Below are positions 45,399-54,903 of a stretch of DNA of 64,000 nt, piece after piece. Numbering within the stretch: the first letter of the stretch is position 1; the number at the start of each line of letters is the position of its first letter. The notes under the pieces were generated by a model. It was given only the letters and a program-made list of their open reading frames with translations, ran no database searches and had not been told where the DNA came from. This DNA is from Streptomyces himalayensis subsp. himalayensis. Lineage in GTDB: Bacteria; Actinomycetota; Actinomycetes; Streptomycetales; Streptomycetaceae. The translations under genes were made by a program, and so were the position numbers. Where the stretch lies: positions 620,001-684,000 of the forward strand of contig NZ_JACEHE010000001.1 of NCBI RefSeq assembly GCF_013778455.1, in the 5' to 3' direction.

Positions 45399-45453
45399 GG
45401 GCCCGCGGGGCTGGTGGACAATAGGGGGACGCACGGCTGAAGGGGAACATGCC

Positions 45454-45762
45454 ATGAGCGCCGAGGACCTCGAGAAGTACGAGACCGAGATGGAGCTGAA
45501 GCTCTACCGGGAGTACCGCGATGTCGTCGGTCTGTTCAAATACGTGATCGAGACCGAACGGCGCTTCTACCTCACCAACGACTACGAGATGCAGGTGCAC
45601 TCGGTCCAGGGCGAGGTGTTCTTCGAGGTGTCCATGGCGGACGCCTGGGTGTGGGACATGTACCGGCCTGCCCGCTTCGTCAAGCAGGTACGGGTACTCA
45701 CGTTCAAGGACGTGAACATCGAGGAGCTGAACAAGAGCGACCTGGAGCTCCCGGGCGGGTGA
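45454..45762 (+). CDS. DUF2469 domain protein
   Basis: A 102-residue acidic protein, [20 protein letters not shown] at the start, nearly invariant across actinobacteria; function unknown. It has no signal peptide or membrane segment. Aromatic-rich patches ([37 protein letters not shown]) suggest a compact fold. It always seems to lie between the signal peptidase/NUDIX genes and yraN. Two DnaA-box-like sequences follow its stop. Confidence 0.88.
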   Translation: MSAEDLEKYETEMELKLYREYRDVVGLFKYVIETERRFYLTNDYEMQVHSVQGEVFFEVSMADAWVWDMYRPARFVKQVRVLTFKDVNIEELNKSDLELPGG

Positions 45763-45767
45763 CGGAG

Positions 45768-45794
45768 TTATCCACAACCGCCGGGTTGTCCACC
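45768..45794 (+). promoter_or_regulatory. Pair of DnaA boxes upstream of yraN
   Basis: TTATCCACA (45768-45776) is the classical DnaA box, and TTGTCCACC (45786-45794) is one base from the Streptomyces form TTGTCCACA. They are in the same orientation, 18 bp apart, in the 88-bp gap before yraN. Confidence 0.5.
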
Positions 45795-45850
45795 AAGATC
45801 CAATAGGTGGTGGCGGATGCGTGACGGTTGGCGCCGGAGGTGGTGCCGAC

Positions 45851-46213
45851 ATGAACGCACGGAGCGCACTCGGCAAGTACGGCGAGGACCTGGCAGCACG
45901 GCGGTTGTCCGAGGCCGGGATGACGGTGCTCGAGCGCAACTGGCGCTGTGGCAGGACGGGTGAGATCGACATCGTGGCCAGGGACGGTGACGTCCTGGTC
46001 GTCTGCGAGGTGAAAACCCGCCGAGCCGGGTGTTTCGAGCATCCGATGGCCGCCGTCACACCGGTGAAGGCAGAGCGGCTGCGCGGGCTCGCCGAGCGAT
46101 GGATCCAGGCGCACGGGGGTGCGCCGCCCGGAGGCGTGCGCATCGATCTCGTGGGCGTCGTGCTGCCCGGCCGCGGTGCGGCCGTGGTCGAGCATGTGCG
46201 GGGGGCGGCCTGA
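45851..46213 (+). CDS. YraN (UPF0102) family putative endonuclease
   Basis: A 120-residue protein of the Holliday-junction-resolvase-like nuclease fold. It shows [17 protein letters not shown], the catalytic-type core [21 protein letters not shown] (Asp and ExK), and [13 protein letters not shown]. The cellular role is unproven. ATG 45851 follows GGAGG; GTG 45821 is also in frame. The stop and the next start share one base (TGATG), so translation with comM is coupled. Confidence 0.92.
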   Translation: MNARSALGKYGEDLAARRLSEAGMTVLERNWRCGRTGEIDIVARDGDVLVVCEVKTRRAGCFEHPMAAVTPVKAERLRGLAERWIQAHGGAPPGGVRIDLVGVVLPGRGAAVVEHVRGAA

Positions 46214-47838
46214 TGGGATTCGCGCGTACGTGCTCGGTGGCGCTCGTGGGCGTCGAGGGCGTGGTCGTCGAGGTGCAGGCCGATCTGGAACCGGGCGTCG
46301 CCGCGTTCACGTTGGTGGGCCTTCCCGACAAGAGTCTCTCGGAGAGCCGGGACAGGGTCAGGGCCGCGGTGGTCAATTCGGGCGCGGAGTGGCCGCAGAA
46401 GAAGCTCACGGTCGGCCTGAGCCCGGCGTCGGTACCCAAGGGCGGCAGCGGCTTCGATCTGGCCGTCGCATGCGCCGTCCTGGGGGCGGCCGAGCGAATC
46501 GACCCACGGGTGCTGTCCGACGTCGTCATGATCGGAGAGCTGGGTCTCGACGGACGGGTCCGGCCGGTTCGGGGAGTCCTGCCGGCCGTGCTGGCGGCGG
46601 CCGACGCGGGTTACGAACAGGTGGTGGTCCCGGAGTGCACGGCGGCCGAGGCCACGCTGGTCCCCGGCGTATCCGTGCTGGGCGTCCGGAGCCTGGGGCA
46701 GCTGATCGCGGTACTGACGGACGAGCCGGTGCCGGAGGAGGAGCCGGACGAGGAAGGGCGCCCCGATCCGCTGCTCTCCGGCCTGTGCATGCCCGGGGCG
46801 GGCCTGGGCACGGGCCTGAGCAGCATCGGCACCGTTGATCAGGAGCACGGTCACGATCTCGCGGATGTCGTCGGACAGTGGGCGGCGCGTACGGCGATGG
46901 AAGTCGCCGCCGCCGGCGGGCACCACGTCTTCCTGCAAGGGCCCCCGGGAGCCGGAAAGACGATGCTGGCCGAACGCATGCCGGCCATCCTGCCTCGGCT
47001 GACCAGGGAGGAGTCCCTGGAGGTGACGGCGGTCCACTCGGTGGCCGGCATGCTGCCTCCCGGCAAGCCGATGGTGGACAGCCCGCCTTACTGCTCCCCG
47101 CACCACTCGGCGACCATGCAGTCACTCGTCGGCGGCGGCCAGGGAATGGCCCGGCCAGGGGCCGTGTCGCTCGCTCATCGCGGAGTGCTCTTCCTGGACG
47201 AAGCCCCCGAGTTCAGCAGCCACGCTCTGGACGCCCTGCGCCAGCCGCTCGAATCGGGCCACGTGGTGATCGCGCGCAGCGCGGGCGTGGTGCGGCTGCC
47301 CGCAAGGTTCCTGATGGTGCTGGCCGCCAACCCCTGCCCCTGCGGCAGATACACGGTGGCGGGTGAGGGGTGCGACTGCCCGCCCTCGGTCATCCGCCGC
47401 TATCAGGCCAGGCTCTCCGGCCCGCTGCTCGACCGGGTCGATCTCCGGGTGGAGGTCGAGCGCGTCACCCGCTCCGAGCTGACGGCAAGCGGTGCAGGGG
47501 GCGAATCGACCCGCACCGTCGCCGAGCGGGTGTGCGTGGCGCGGGAGCGCTCGGCCGCGAGACTGGCGGGCACTCCCTGGCGAACGAACGGCGAGGTGCC
47601 CGGGCACGAGTTGCGCAGCAAGTGGCGGGCCCTACCGGGCGCGATGGCCGAGGCCGAGCGGGATCTCGAGCGCGGGCTGCTGACAGCACGCGGCCTGGAC
47701 CGCGTCCTGCGCGTCGCCTGGACCGTCGCTGACCTGGTCGGCCACGACCGTCCCGATGCCGGCGACGTGGCCCTGGCGCTGCAGCTGCGCACAGGCATTC
47801 AGCGCGGTGTACCGATGGCGATCGGCACCCCGCGATGA
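46213..47838 (+). CDS. YifB/ComM-like Mg chelatase-related AAA+ ATPase
   Basis: A 541-residue AAA+ protein; the orthologue ComM is a branch-migration helicase in transformation of Gram-negatives, and the actinobacterial role is unknown. The N-terminal Lon-substrate-binding-like domain (GLPDKSLSESRDRVRAAVVNSG, KGGSGFDLAVACAVLGA) precedes Walker A GPPGAGKTMLAERMPAILP, Walker B GVLFLDEAPEFSSHALDALR, a Cys motif in NPCPCGRYTVAGEGCDCPP, and RYQARLSGPLLDRVDL. It lies between yraN and dprA, overlapping both by 1-4 nt. Confidence 0.93.
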   Translation: MGFARTCSVALVGVEGVVVEVQADLEPGVAAFTLVGLPDKSLSESRDRVRAAVVNSGAEWPQKKLTVGLSPASVPKGGSGFDLAVACAVLGAAERIDPRVLSDVVMIGELGLDGRVRPVRGVLPAVLAAADAGYEQVVVPECTAAEATLVPGVSVLGVRSLGQLIAVLTDEPVPEEEPDEEGRPDPLLSGLCMPGAGLGTGLSSIGTVDQEHGHDLADVVGQWAARTAMEVAAAGGHHVFLQGPPGAGKTMLAERMPAILPRLTREESLEVTAVHSVAGMLPPGKPMVDSPPYCSPHHSATMQSLVGGGQGMARPGAVSLAHRGVLFLDEAPEFSSHALDALRQPLESGHVVIARSAGVVRLPARFLMVLAANPCPCGRYTVAGEGCDCPPSVIRRYQARLSGPLLDRVDLRVEVERVTRSELTASGAGGESTRTVAERVCVARERSAARLAGTPWRTNGEVPGHELRSKWRALPGAMAEAERDLERGLLTARGLDRVLRVAWTVADLVGHDRPDAGDVALALQLRTGIQRGVPMAIGTPR

Positions 47839-48995
47839 GCGGCTGCGGTGCGACGGACGAGGAGCGGCTGGCGAGAGTCACCCTGAGCCGGATCATCGAG
47901 CCGGGGGACGAGGCCGGGGGAAGATGGCTGCGGGAGTTCGGGGCCGTGCATGTGGCGCGGCGCATCGTCGAGGGCGAAGAGCCGCTGCCCGGTGTGTCCC
48001 CGAGGCGCTGGGCAGGGTTGCGGGCGAGGGCCGCCCATGCGCGGCCCGAGCAGGACCTGGCCGTGGCGCGGGACGTGGGCGCGCGGTTCGTATGCCCAGG
48101 GGACGTGGAGTGGCCGGCGCAGCTGGACGACCTGGGGGACACGCGACCGGTCGGGCTCTGGGTGCGCGGGCGGCCCTCGCTGCGGATATGGGCACTGCGC
48201 TCGGTCGCGGTCGTCGGAGCGCGAGCCTGCACCGAGTACGGCGCGCACATGGCCGCCGCCCTGAGCGCGGGTCTCGCCGAGCGCGGCTGGGTCGTGGTGT
48301 CCGGTGGTGCCTATGGGGTGGACGGCGCTGCCCACCGCGGGGCGCTCGGGGCCGGCGGTGCGACCGTCGCGGTGCTGGCGTGCGGCGTTGACCGGCCCTA
48401 TCCACGGGGGCACACCCAGTTGATCGGGCGCATCGCGGAACAGGGACTGGTCGTGGGCGAGTTGCCACCAGGCGACCATCCGACGCCCAGCAGATTCATC
48501 CTCCGCAACAGGGTGATCGCCGCGCTCACCACGGGCACCGTCGTCGTCGAGGCGGCGTATCGCAGCGGTGCGCTCGTCACGGCGCGCAGTGCGCAGCGCA
48601 TGGGGCGCCCGACGATGGGGGTACCGGGTCCCGCCACCAGCGGGCTCTCCTCCGGGGTGCATGAACTGCTCCGCGGGGAGGCGGTCCTCGTCACGGACGC
48701 CGCGGAAGTGATCGAGCTGGTCGGGGACATCGGTGAGCTCGCTCCGGAGCGGCGTGGACCGGTGTTGCCGCGCGACCTGCTCGACCCTGGCGCCGCGCGG
48801 GTGCTGTCCGCGCTCCCTGCCGGTCGGGCCGCGGCGGTGGGCGACATCGCCCGTGGCGCGGGTACGAGCGTGGATGATGCAGTCGCCAGGTTGTACGAAC
48901 TCAGGTCACTGGGGTTCGTCGAACGACACGGCGATGTCTGGCAGTTGACACGCCAGGCGCTCGTGTCGGTCCCTCCGAATCACAGTTTCTTGTGA
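47835..48995 (+). CDS. dprA: DNA-processing protein DprA
   Basis: A 386-residue single-strand DNA-binding protein that loads RecA during transformation; many non-competent bacteria also keep it. The Rossmann-like core has SVAVVGARACTEYGAHMAA, VVSGGAYGVDGAAHRGAL and GLVVGELPPGDHPTPSRFILRNRVIAAL. The C-terminal winged helix is seen in VGDIARGAGTSVDDAVARLYELRSLGFVERHGDVW. ATG 47835 overlaps the comM stop by 4 nt. The next 283 bp hold no gene and lead to whiG. Confidence 0.95.
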   Translation: MSGCGATDEERLARVTLSRIIEPGDEAGGRWLREFGAVHVARRIVEGEEPLPGVSPRRWAGLRARAAHARPEQDLAVARDVGARFVCPGDVEWPAQLDDLGDTRPVGLWVRGRPSLRIWALRSVAVVGARACTEYGAHMAAALSAGLAERGWVVVSGGAYGVDGAAHRGALGAGGATVAVLACGVDRPYPRGHTQLIGRIAEQGLVVGELPPGDHPTPSRFILRNRVIAALTTGTVVVEAAYRSGALVTARSAQRMGRPTMGVPGPATSGLSSGVHELLRGEAVLVTDAAEVIELVGDIGELAPERRGPVLPRDLLDPGAARVLSALPAGRAAAVGDIARGAGTSVDDAVARLYELRSLGFVERHGDVWQLTRQALVSVPPNHSFL

Positions 48996-49118
48996 CGGAG
49001 CGTGCCCTACTCGCCTGACGTCGGCCCGACGCCCTTGGCAGTTACCGCAGTTGGAGCTCCCCCACGGTCACGCACGGCGACGGGCGTGACCCGGCCGGGC
49101 GTCCGGCGGAACGTATCT

Positions 49119-49130
49119 TCACACGGGTGA
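49119..49130. promoter_or_regulatory. Possible BldD-like inverted repeat upstream of whiG
   Basis: TCACACGGGTGA joins TCACAC and GGGTGA, which match the two half-sites of the BldD box (TnACnC / GnGTnA), but without the central W base. whiG is a known BldD target in S. coelicolor. It lies 149 bp upstream of the start. Confidence 0.35.
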
Positions 49131-49278
49131 TCTGTCGGTCTTCGCGCACCGCGACACCTCAGTCACGCTACGCTCACGAGGATTCCGGCTCAGGACTCCG
49201 ATTCACACGGTCACTTGAGAATCGGGCCGGCACAGCCCGGCCCCACCCAGTTCACGGCAGAACGGCACAAGGCGACGA

Positions 49279-50115
49279 ATGCCCCAGCACACCTCCGGGT
49301 CTGACCGGGCGGCAGTTCCCACCGCTGCCCGCGGCAGCGTGCGGCCTCCCGCCCCCTCGTCGCTCGACGAGTTGTGGAGGTCGTACAAGGCGACGGGTGA
49401 CGAGCGGCTGCGTGAGCAGCTGATCCTGCACTACTCGCCGCTGGTCAAGTACGTCGCCGGCCGGGTGAGCGTCGGCCTGCCGCCCAATGTGGAGCAGGCG
49501 GACTTCGTCTCGTCCGGGGTCTTCGGGCTGATCGACGCGATCGAGAAGTTCGACATCGACCGCGAGATCAAGTTCGAGACGTATGCGATCACGCGCATCC
49601 GCGGCGCCATGATCGACGAGCTGCGGGCGCTGGACTGGATTCCCCGGTCAGTCCGTCAGAAGGCGCGCAATGTCGAGCGGGCCTACGCAACCCTCGAGGC
49701 GCAGCTGCGGCGGACGCCGACGGAGAACGAGGTGGCAGCGGAGATGGGCATCGCGGTGGAGGAACTGCACGCGGTTTTCAGTCAATTGTCGCTGGCCAAC
49801 GTGGTGGCACTGGAGGAATTGCTGCACGTGGGGGGCGAGGGCGGCGACCGTCTGAGCCTCATGGACACGCTCGAGGACACCGCGGCCGACAACCCGGTGG
49901 AGGTGGCCGAGGACCGCGAGCTGCGGAGATTCCTCGCGCGGGCCATCAACACACTGCCGGAGCGTGAGAAGACCGTGGTGACCCTCTACTACTACGAGGG
50001 CCTCACGCTGGCCGAGATCGGCAACGTGCTCGGCGTGACGGAGAGCCGGGTGAGCCAGATCCACACGAAGTCCGTCCTCCAGCTGAGAGCAAAACTGGCG
50101 AGCTTCGGGCGCTGA
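49279..50115 (+). CDS. whiG: Sporulation sigma factor WhiG
   Basis: A 278-residue sigma factor of the FliA/SigB group that commits aerial hyphae to sporulation; in Streptomyces it is held by the anti-sigma RsiG with c-di-GMP. Region 2 ([57 protein letters not shown]), region 3 ([14 protein letters not shown]) and region 4 ([39 protein letters not shown]) are complete. The N-terminus [20 protein letters not shown] matches S. coelicolor WhiG closely as I recall it. ATG 49279. Whatever separates dprA and whiG in other species is only 283 bp here. Confidence 0.97.
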   Translation: MPQHTSGSDRAAVPTAARGSVRPPAPSSLDELWRSYKATGDERLREQLILHYSPLVKYVAGRVSVGLPPNVEQADFVSSGVFGLIDAIEKFDIDREIKFETYAITRIRGAMIDELRALDWIPRSVRQKARNVERAYATLEAQLRRTPTENEVAAEMGIAVEELHAVFSQLSLANVVALEELLHVGGEGGDRLSLMDTLEDTAADNPVEVAEDRELRRFLARAINTLPEREKTVVTLYYYEGLTLAEIGNVLGVTESRVSQIHTKSVLQLRAKLASFGR

Positions 50116-50211
50116 CGGTACGTCCGAAACGCCGGATCATTCCAGGGTTTGCCGTAGGTGTGTGCGTACCGTTGTCTCCCTCGGCCTGCGCTGCGTCCGT
50201 AAAGTGGATGC

Positions 50212-50793
50212 GTGCCAAGGATTCGAGCGGCCTCTGTGGCCGAGCACCGGTCGATGCAGCGCAGCGCCCTGCTGGACGCCGCGCGCTCCCTCCTGTCCGA
50301 GGGCGGTACGGAGGCGCTGACCTTCCCCGCCCTGGCAGAGCGCACAGGACTGGCGAGGTCCTCCGTTTACGAGTACTTCCGCTCCCGCGCCGCGGTCGTC
50401 GAAGAGCTCTGCGAGGTCGACTTCCCCGTGTGGGCGGCCGAGGTGGAGTCGGCCATGAAGCAGGCCGACACGCCCGAGGGCAAGGTCGAGGCGTATGTGC
50501 GGATGCAGCTCGCACTCGTCGGGGACCGGCGGCACCGGGCCGTCGTCGCCATCTCCGCGAGCGAGCTCGACGCAGGTGCCCGGGAGAAGATCCGCGCCGC
50601 ACACGGGAGCCTCGTCGCCATGATCGTCGAGGCGCTCGGACACATGGGTCATGCGGAGCCGCGGCTGGCCGCGATGCTGCTTCAGGGCATCGTCGACGCC
50701 GCGGTGCGCCGGATCGAGCTCGGTGTGGCCGAGAGCCCCGCTGCGATCACCGAAGCCGCGGTGACGATGGCTCTGCGCGGTGTCCAGGGGTGA
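50212..50793 (+). CDS. TetR family transcriptional regulator
   Basis: A 193-residue repressor-type protein. The N-terminal TetR helix-turn-helix is LLDAARSLLSEGGTEALTFP and GLARSSVYEYFRSRAAVVEEL. The C-terminal ligand domain has a conserved-type ISASELDAGAREKIRAAHGSL. GTG 50212 is the start. It is 96 bp after whiG and convergent with the M23 gene. No adjacent effector or transporter gene suggests its target. Confidence 0.88.
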   Translation: MPRIRAASVAEHRSMQRSALLDAARSLLSEGGTEALTFPALAERTGLARSSVYEYFRSRAAVVEELCEVDFPVWAAEVESAMKQADTPEGKVEAYVRMQLALVGDRRHRAVVAISASELDAGAREKIRAAHGSLVAMIVEALGHMGHAEPRLAAMLLQGIVDAAVRRIELGVAESPAAITEAAVTMALRGVQG

Positions 50794-50843
50794 CCTCGGC
50801 CGGGTGACCCAGCGTCCATCGCCCGAGCTTCCCGTAGACGGCT

Positions 50844-50870
50844 GGGCCGCCCGGATGTCGTGGGCGGCTC
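50844..50870. terminator. Hairpin between the TetR and M23 genes
   Basis: GCCGCCC (50846-50852) pairs with GGGCGGC (50862-50868) across a 9-nt loop. It lies just before the convergent M23 stop. Confidence 0.4.
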
Positions 50871-50872
50871 AT

Positions 50873-51595
50873 TCACTGCGGACCTGCGGGCAGCGGAACC
50901 CCGGCCACCGGCAGTAGGCGCGAGGGGCCCCTGTTCAGCAGCCACGGCGGCAGGAGCAACAGCGGGTTCAGGTAGGTGTCGCCTCTCCGCAGCCCCCAGT
51001 GGAGGCACCCCGTGTCCGGGCAGTGGGAGCCGCCCGCTTCCACCGTGCCGATGATCTGGCCGGTCACCACCTCGTCGCCCTTCTCCACCTCCGCCCGTAC
51101 GGGTTCGTAGGTCGTCCGCAGAGGCGGGTCGCCGGTGCCGTCCAGTTCCACGGCGATCACCCCGCGGCCCGCCACTCGGCCCGCGAAGGACACCCGGCCG
51201 GGCGCGACAGCCCGCACAGGCGCCCCGGCGGCAGCGGCGAGGTCCACGCCACGGTGGCCCGGGCCGTACTCCGTCGCCGGGGGCTCCCAGCCGCGTACGA
51301 CCACGGGGCGCACGCCCACCGGCCACACTTCGGCCACAGCGGGCATCGGCTCGGGGGGACCAGCCCGCCCCCGAACGCCCGGAACGCCCCGAATGCCCTG
51401 AGTACTCTGAACCCGGCGCACCGCTCGGGCCGCCTCCACGGTCCCGCCCACGGCGGTCGCGCGGTTCGCAGTCGCTGCCTCCGCGAACCCCGTCCCGGAC
51501 CCCACCCCGGGCGCCGCAGCGGCCCCCAGCAGACCCACCACCGCAGCCGCCGCTGCCATCGCCACGGCCGTCCACATCCTGGTCATCCATCGCAT
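50873..51595 (-). CDS. M23 (LytM-type) peptidase-domain secreted protein, possibly degenerate
   Basis: An exported protein with an N-terminal hydrophobic signal ([22 protein letters not shown]) and a C-terminal M23 domain. [12 protein letters not shown] carries the first zinc ligands (HxxxD). The second motif, normally HxH, reads CLHWGLRRG, so the first His is replaced by Cys; catalysis is therefore doubtful, although this Cys form recurs in actinobacterial M23 proteins as I recall. Cys residues in SHCPDTGC may pair. ATG 51595 is the suggested start; GTG 51613 and ATG 51586 are alternatives. It diverges from rpsB. Confidence 0.8.
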   Translation of the reverse strand: MRWMTRMWTAVAMAAAAAVVGLLGAAAAPGVGSGTGFAEAATANRATAVGGTVEAARAVRRVQSTQGIRGVPGVRGRAGPPEPMPAVAEVWPVGVRPVVVRGWEPPATEYGPGHRGVDLAAAAGAPVRAVAPGRVSFAGRVAGRGVIAVELDGTGDPPLRTTYEPVRAEVEKGDEVVTGQIIGTVEAGGSHCPDTGCLHWGLRRGDTYLNPLLLLPPWLLNRGPSRLLPVAGVPLPAGPQ

Positions 51596-51887
51596 GCGAG
51601 AACCGTGTCGCACCCCTGTGAATCCCGGGGATCATGGCCGGGATCTGTGGAGTACCGGCCGGTTGTGGACAGCGGCGTCACCCGGTGCCTCCAGGGTCCC
51701 GTACACTTCTGGTGGCGATCCGGGTCACCGGGTCGACTTCGCACGCCCCGACACCTGGCCCCTCCGTCACAAGAGGAAAGCCGGTGTCAGCGCCCCTCGG
51801 TCCTTCGCGGCACGGCGCACAGCGGGCGTCAGGCGCGAGTGCCGTCCGGCACACGCGGCACAACCGAGAAACACAAGGAGTACGGCC

Positions 51888-52793
51888 ATGGCCGTCGTCA
51901 CGATGCGGGAGCTGCTGGAGAGCGGCGTCCACTTCGGTCACCAGACCCGCCGTTGGAACCCGAAGATGAAGCGCTTCATCTTCACCGAGCGCAACGGCAT
52001 CTACATCATCGACCTGCTCCAGTCGCTGTCGTACATCGACCGCGCCTACGAGTTCGTCAAGGAGACCGTCGCCCACGGCGGCACGGTCATGTTCGTCGGC
52101 ACGAAGAAGCAGGCGCAGGAGGCCATCGCCGAGCAGGCCACCCGCGTCGGCATGCCCTACGTCAACCAGCGCTGGCTGGGCGGCATGCTCACCAACTTCT
52201 CGACCGTCTACAAGCGTCTGCAGCGCCTCAAGGAGCTCGAGCAGATCGACTTCGAGGACGTCGCCGCGTCCGGTCTGACCAAGAAGGAGCTTCTCGTGCT
52301 CTCGCGCGAGAAGGCCAAGCTGGAGAAGACCCTCGGTGGTATCCGTGAGATGCAGAAGGTGCCCAGCGCCGTCTGGATCGTGGACACCAAGAAGGAGCAC
52401 ATCGCGGTCGGTGAGGCCCGGAAGCTCAACATCCCGGTCGTCGCCATCCTCGACACCAACTGCGACCCCGACGAGGTCGACTACAAGATCCCGGGCAACG
52501 ACGACGCGATCCGCTCCGTCACCCTGCTCACCCGCGTGATCGCCGACGCCGTCGCCGAGGGCCTCATCGCCCGCTCCGGTGCCGCCGCCGAGGCCAAGGG
52601 TGAGAAGGCCGCGGGCGAGCCGCTCGCCGAGTGGGAGCGCGACCTGCTCGAGGGCGAGAAGAAGGCCGACGAGGCTCCGGCTGCCGAGGCTCCCGCCGCT
52701 GAGGCTCCGGCCGCTGAGGCTCCGGCCGCCGAGGCCGAGAAGCCGGCCGAGGCCGCTGCCGAGGCTCCGGCCGCGGACGCCGAGCAGGCCTGA
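51888..52793 (+). CDS. rpsB: 30S ribosomal protein S2
   Basis: A 301-residue small-subunit protein. The S2 core has [38 protein letters not shown] and [16 protein letters not shown] and ends near residue 235. The C-terminal ~60 residues are an Ala/Glu/Pro extension with the unit AEAPA repeated, as in other Streptomyces. AAGGAG precedes ATG 51888. A leader of over 200 bp separates it from the divergent M23 gene. tsf follows after a hairpin. Confidence 0.96.
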   Translation: MAVVTMRELLESGVHFGHQTRRWNPKMKRFIFTERNGIYIIDLLQSLSYIDRAYEFVKETVAHGGTVMFVGTKKQAQEAIAEQATRVGMPYVNQRWLGGMLTNFSTVYKRLQRLKELEQIDFEDVAASGLTKKELLVLSREKAKLEKTLGGIREMQKVPSAVWIVDTKKEHIAVGEARKLNIPVVAILDTNCDPDEVDYKIPGNDDAIRSVTLLTRVIADAVAEGLIARSGAAAEAKGEKAAGEPLAEWERDLLEGEKKADEAPAAEAPAAEAPAAEAPAAEAEKPAEAAAEAPAADAEQA

Positions 52794-52811
52794 CCCCAGG
52801 TTCGGTTGCTG

Positions 52812-52848
52812 ACGGTGGGAGCGGCGCTACACAGCCCGCTCCCGCCGT
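52812..52848 (+). terminator. Hairpin between rpsB and tsf
   Basis: ACGGTGGGAGCGG pairs with CCGCTCCCGCCGT around a short loop. It is probably a terminator or an attenuator that lowers tsf relative to rpsB. The following leader holds three CCGTAGA repeats (about 52853-52920). Confidence 0.5.
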
Positions 52849-52968
52849 TCACCCGTAGATCAGCGGCGAGTCACGGATCTGCACACGCGTGGAGACCGCG
52901 GCACCGTAGAAACCCGTAGAACCCGCAGATCTTCGATCTTCCAGACTTCGAGAAAGATTCACAGACTC

Positions 52969-53805
52969 ATGGCGAACTACACCGCCGCCGACGTCAAGAA
53001 GCTCCGTGAGCTCACCGGCGCCGGCATGATGGACTGCAAGAAGGCGCTGGACGAGGCCGAGGGCAACGTCGACAAGGCCGTCGAGCTCCTCCGCGTCAAG
53101 GGCCAGAAGGGCGTCGCCAAGCGCGAGGGCCGCTCCGCCGAGAACGGCGCCGTCGTCTCCCTCATCGCCGACGACAACACCTCTGGTGTCATCGTCGAGC
53201 TGAAGTGCGAGACCGACTTCGTCGCCAAGGGCGAGAAGTTCCAGGCCGCCGCGAACGCCCTGGCCGCCCACGTCGCCAAGACCTCCCCGGCCGACATCGA
53301 GGCGCTGCTCGCGTCCGAGATCGAGCCCGGCAAGACCGTTCAGGCGTTCGTCGACGAGGCCAACGCCAACCTGGGCGAGAAGATCGTCCTGGACCGCTTC
53401 GCGCAGTTCTCGGGCGGCTACGTCACGGCGTACATGCACCGCACGATGCCGGACCTCCCGCCGCAGATCGGTGTCCTCGTCGAGCTCGACAAGGAGAACG
53501 CCGAGGTCGCCAAGGGCGTCGCGCAGCACATCGCCGCCTTCGCGCCGAAGTACCTGTCCCGCGAGGACGTCCCGGCCGAGGTCGTCGAGACCGAGCGCCG
53601 CGTCGCCGAGGAGACGACCCGCGCCGAGGGCAAGCCCGAGGCCGCCCTGCCGAAGATCGTCGAGGGTCGTGTGAACGGCTTCTTCAAGGAGGCCACCCTC
53701 CTGGGTCAGCCGTACGCGCTCGACAACAAGAAGTCGGTCCAGCAGATCCTGAACGAGGCCGGTGTCACCCTGAAGCGCTTCTCGCGCATCAAGGTCGGCA
53801 TCTGA
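52969..53805 (+). CDS. tsf: Translation elongation factor Ts
   Basis: A 278-residue nucleotide-exchange factor for EF-Tu. The N-terminal UBA-like domain MANYTAADVKKLRELTGAGM and the TDFV motif in ELKCETDFVAKGEKFQ, which contacts EF-Tu, are intact. Length is standard. It has its own ~170-bp leader after the rpsB hairpin and is followed by a terminator-like stem before pyrH. Confidence 0.97.
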   Translation: MANYTAADVKKLRELTGAGMMDCKKALDEAEGNVDKAVELLRVKGQKGVAKREGRSAENGAVVSLIADDNTSGVIVELKCETDFVAKGEKFQAAANALAAHVAKTSPADIEALLASEIEPGKTVQAFVDEANANLGEKIVLDRFAQFSGGYVTAYMHRTMPDLPPQIGVLVELDKENAEVAKGVAQHIAAFAPKYLSREDVPAEVVETERRVAEETTRAEGKPEAALPKIVEGRVNGFFKEATLLGQPYALDNKKSVQQILNEAGVTLKRFSRIKVGI

Positions 53806-53906
53806 GTCCGTACCGCGATCGACGGAAGACCCCGCTAGGGTCGACAGCAGTCGTCCGCGTACGCCACGCGCGCGTGCGCGACGGGCGACGGCAGAGCTGA
53901 CGAGGA

Positions 53907-53954
53907 GGCCATTGCCGAGCATGGGTTGCGAACCACACCCCACCGGCAATGGCC
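53907..53954 (+). terminator. Terminator/attenuator between tsf and pyrH
   Basis: A perfect 11-bp stem, GGCCATTGCCG / CGGCAATGGCC with a 26-nt loop, followed by TTCTTGG. It ends 31 bp before the pyrH start, so it either terminates tsf transcription or attenuates pyrH. One CACGCGCGCGTG copy lies upstream (53865-53876). Confidence 0.6.
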
Positions 53955-53985
53955 TTCTTGGTATGTGCACCACGAGGAGATCTCC

Positions 53986-54753
53986 ATGACCACCAGGGCC
54001 GACAAGGGCGAGAAGAGCGACGACGGCAAAGTGCCCGGCCGATTTCTGCTGAAGCTTTCCGGGGAGGCGTTCGCCGGCGGCGGGGGACTGGGCGTCGACC
54101 CCGACGTGGTGCACAAAATGGCCCGGGAGATCGCAGCCGTCGTCCGTGAGGGCGCGCAGATCGCCGTCGTCATCGGCGGTGGCAACTTCTTCCGTGGCGC
54201 CGAACTGCAGCAGCGCGGCATGGACCGGGCCCGCTCGGACTACATGGGCATGCTCGGCACGGTCATGAACTGCCTCGCCCTGCAGGACTTCCTGGAGAAG
54301 GAAGGCATCCAGTCCCGCGTCCAGACGGCCATCACCATGGGCCAGGTCGCGGAGCCGTACATCCCGTTGCGGGCCGTGCGCCACCTGGAGAAGGGCCGCG
54401 TGGTCATCTTCGGCGCCGGTATGGGCATGCCGTACTTCTCCACCGACACCACCGCAGCCCAGCGCGCCCTCGAGATCGACGCGGAGGCGCTGCTGATGGG
54501 TAAGAACGGTGTGGACGGGGTCTACGACTCGGACCCCAAGACCAACCCGGACGCGGTGAAGTTCGACGCCCTCGGCTACGGCGAGGTCATCACCCGCGAC
54601 CTGAAGGTCGCCGATGCCACCGCCATCACCCTGTGCCGGGACAACAAGCTGCCCATCCTCGTCTTCGAACTCCTCACGGAGGGCAATATCGCGAGGGCCG
54701 TCAAGGGTGAGAAGATCGGCACGCTCGTGGGCGACCAGGGTGCCCGGGCCTGA
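53986..54753 (+). CDS. pyrH: UMP kinase
   Basis: A 255-residue hexameric kinase making UDP from UMP with ATP, allosterically controlled by GTP and UTP. Visible are [49 protein letters not shown] and [15 protein letters not shown] [25 protein letters not shown] 53986 follows GAGGAG; earlier in-frame codons lie in the hairpin and are rejected. frr follows after 150 bp. Confidence 0.96.
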   Translation: MTTRADKGEKSDDGKVPGRFLLKLSGEAFAGGGGLGVDPDVVHKMAREIAAVVREGAQIAVVIGGGNFFRGAELQQRGMDRARSDYMGMLGTVMNCLALQDFLEKEGIQSRVQTAITMGQVAEPYIPLRAVRHLEKGRVVIFGAGMGMPYFSTDTTAAQRALEIDAEALLMGKNGVDGVYDSDPKTNPDAVKFDALGYGEVITRDLKVADATAITLCRDNKLPILVFELLTEGNIARAVKGEKIGTLVGDQGARA

Positions 54754-54903
54754 TCCACGGGACGCGACCGGGCCTTGATCCCGGGACGACCCCGTGAGGG
54801 GATGGACAAAGCCCTGCCGGTCGGACACCGTGCAGGAAAGAGACGCGACGCAGCCGGCCGCCCACTGGATGCCGGGCCCACTCAAGACACGCAGGAGCAA
54901 GTG

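Noticed and set aside
48996..49278. Site of a missing integrated element between dprA and whiG
   Set aside because: S. coelicolor, as I recall, has extra genes here, but no attachment site, tRNA or integrase remnant is visible in these 283 bp.
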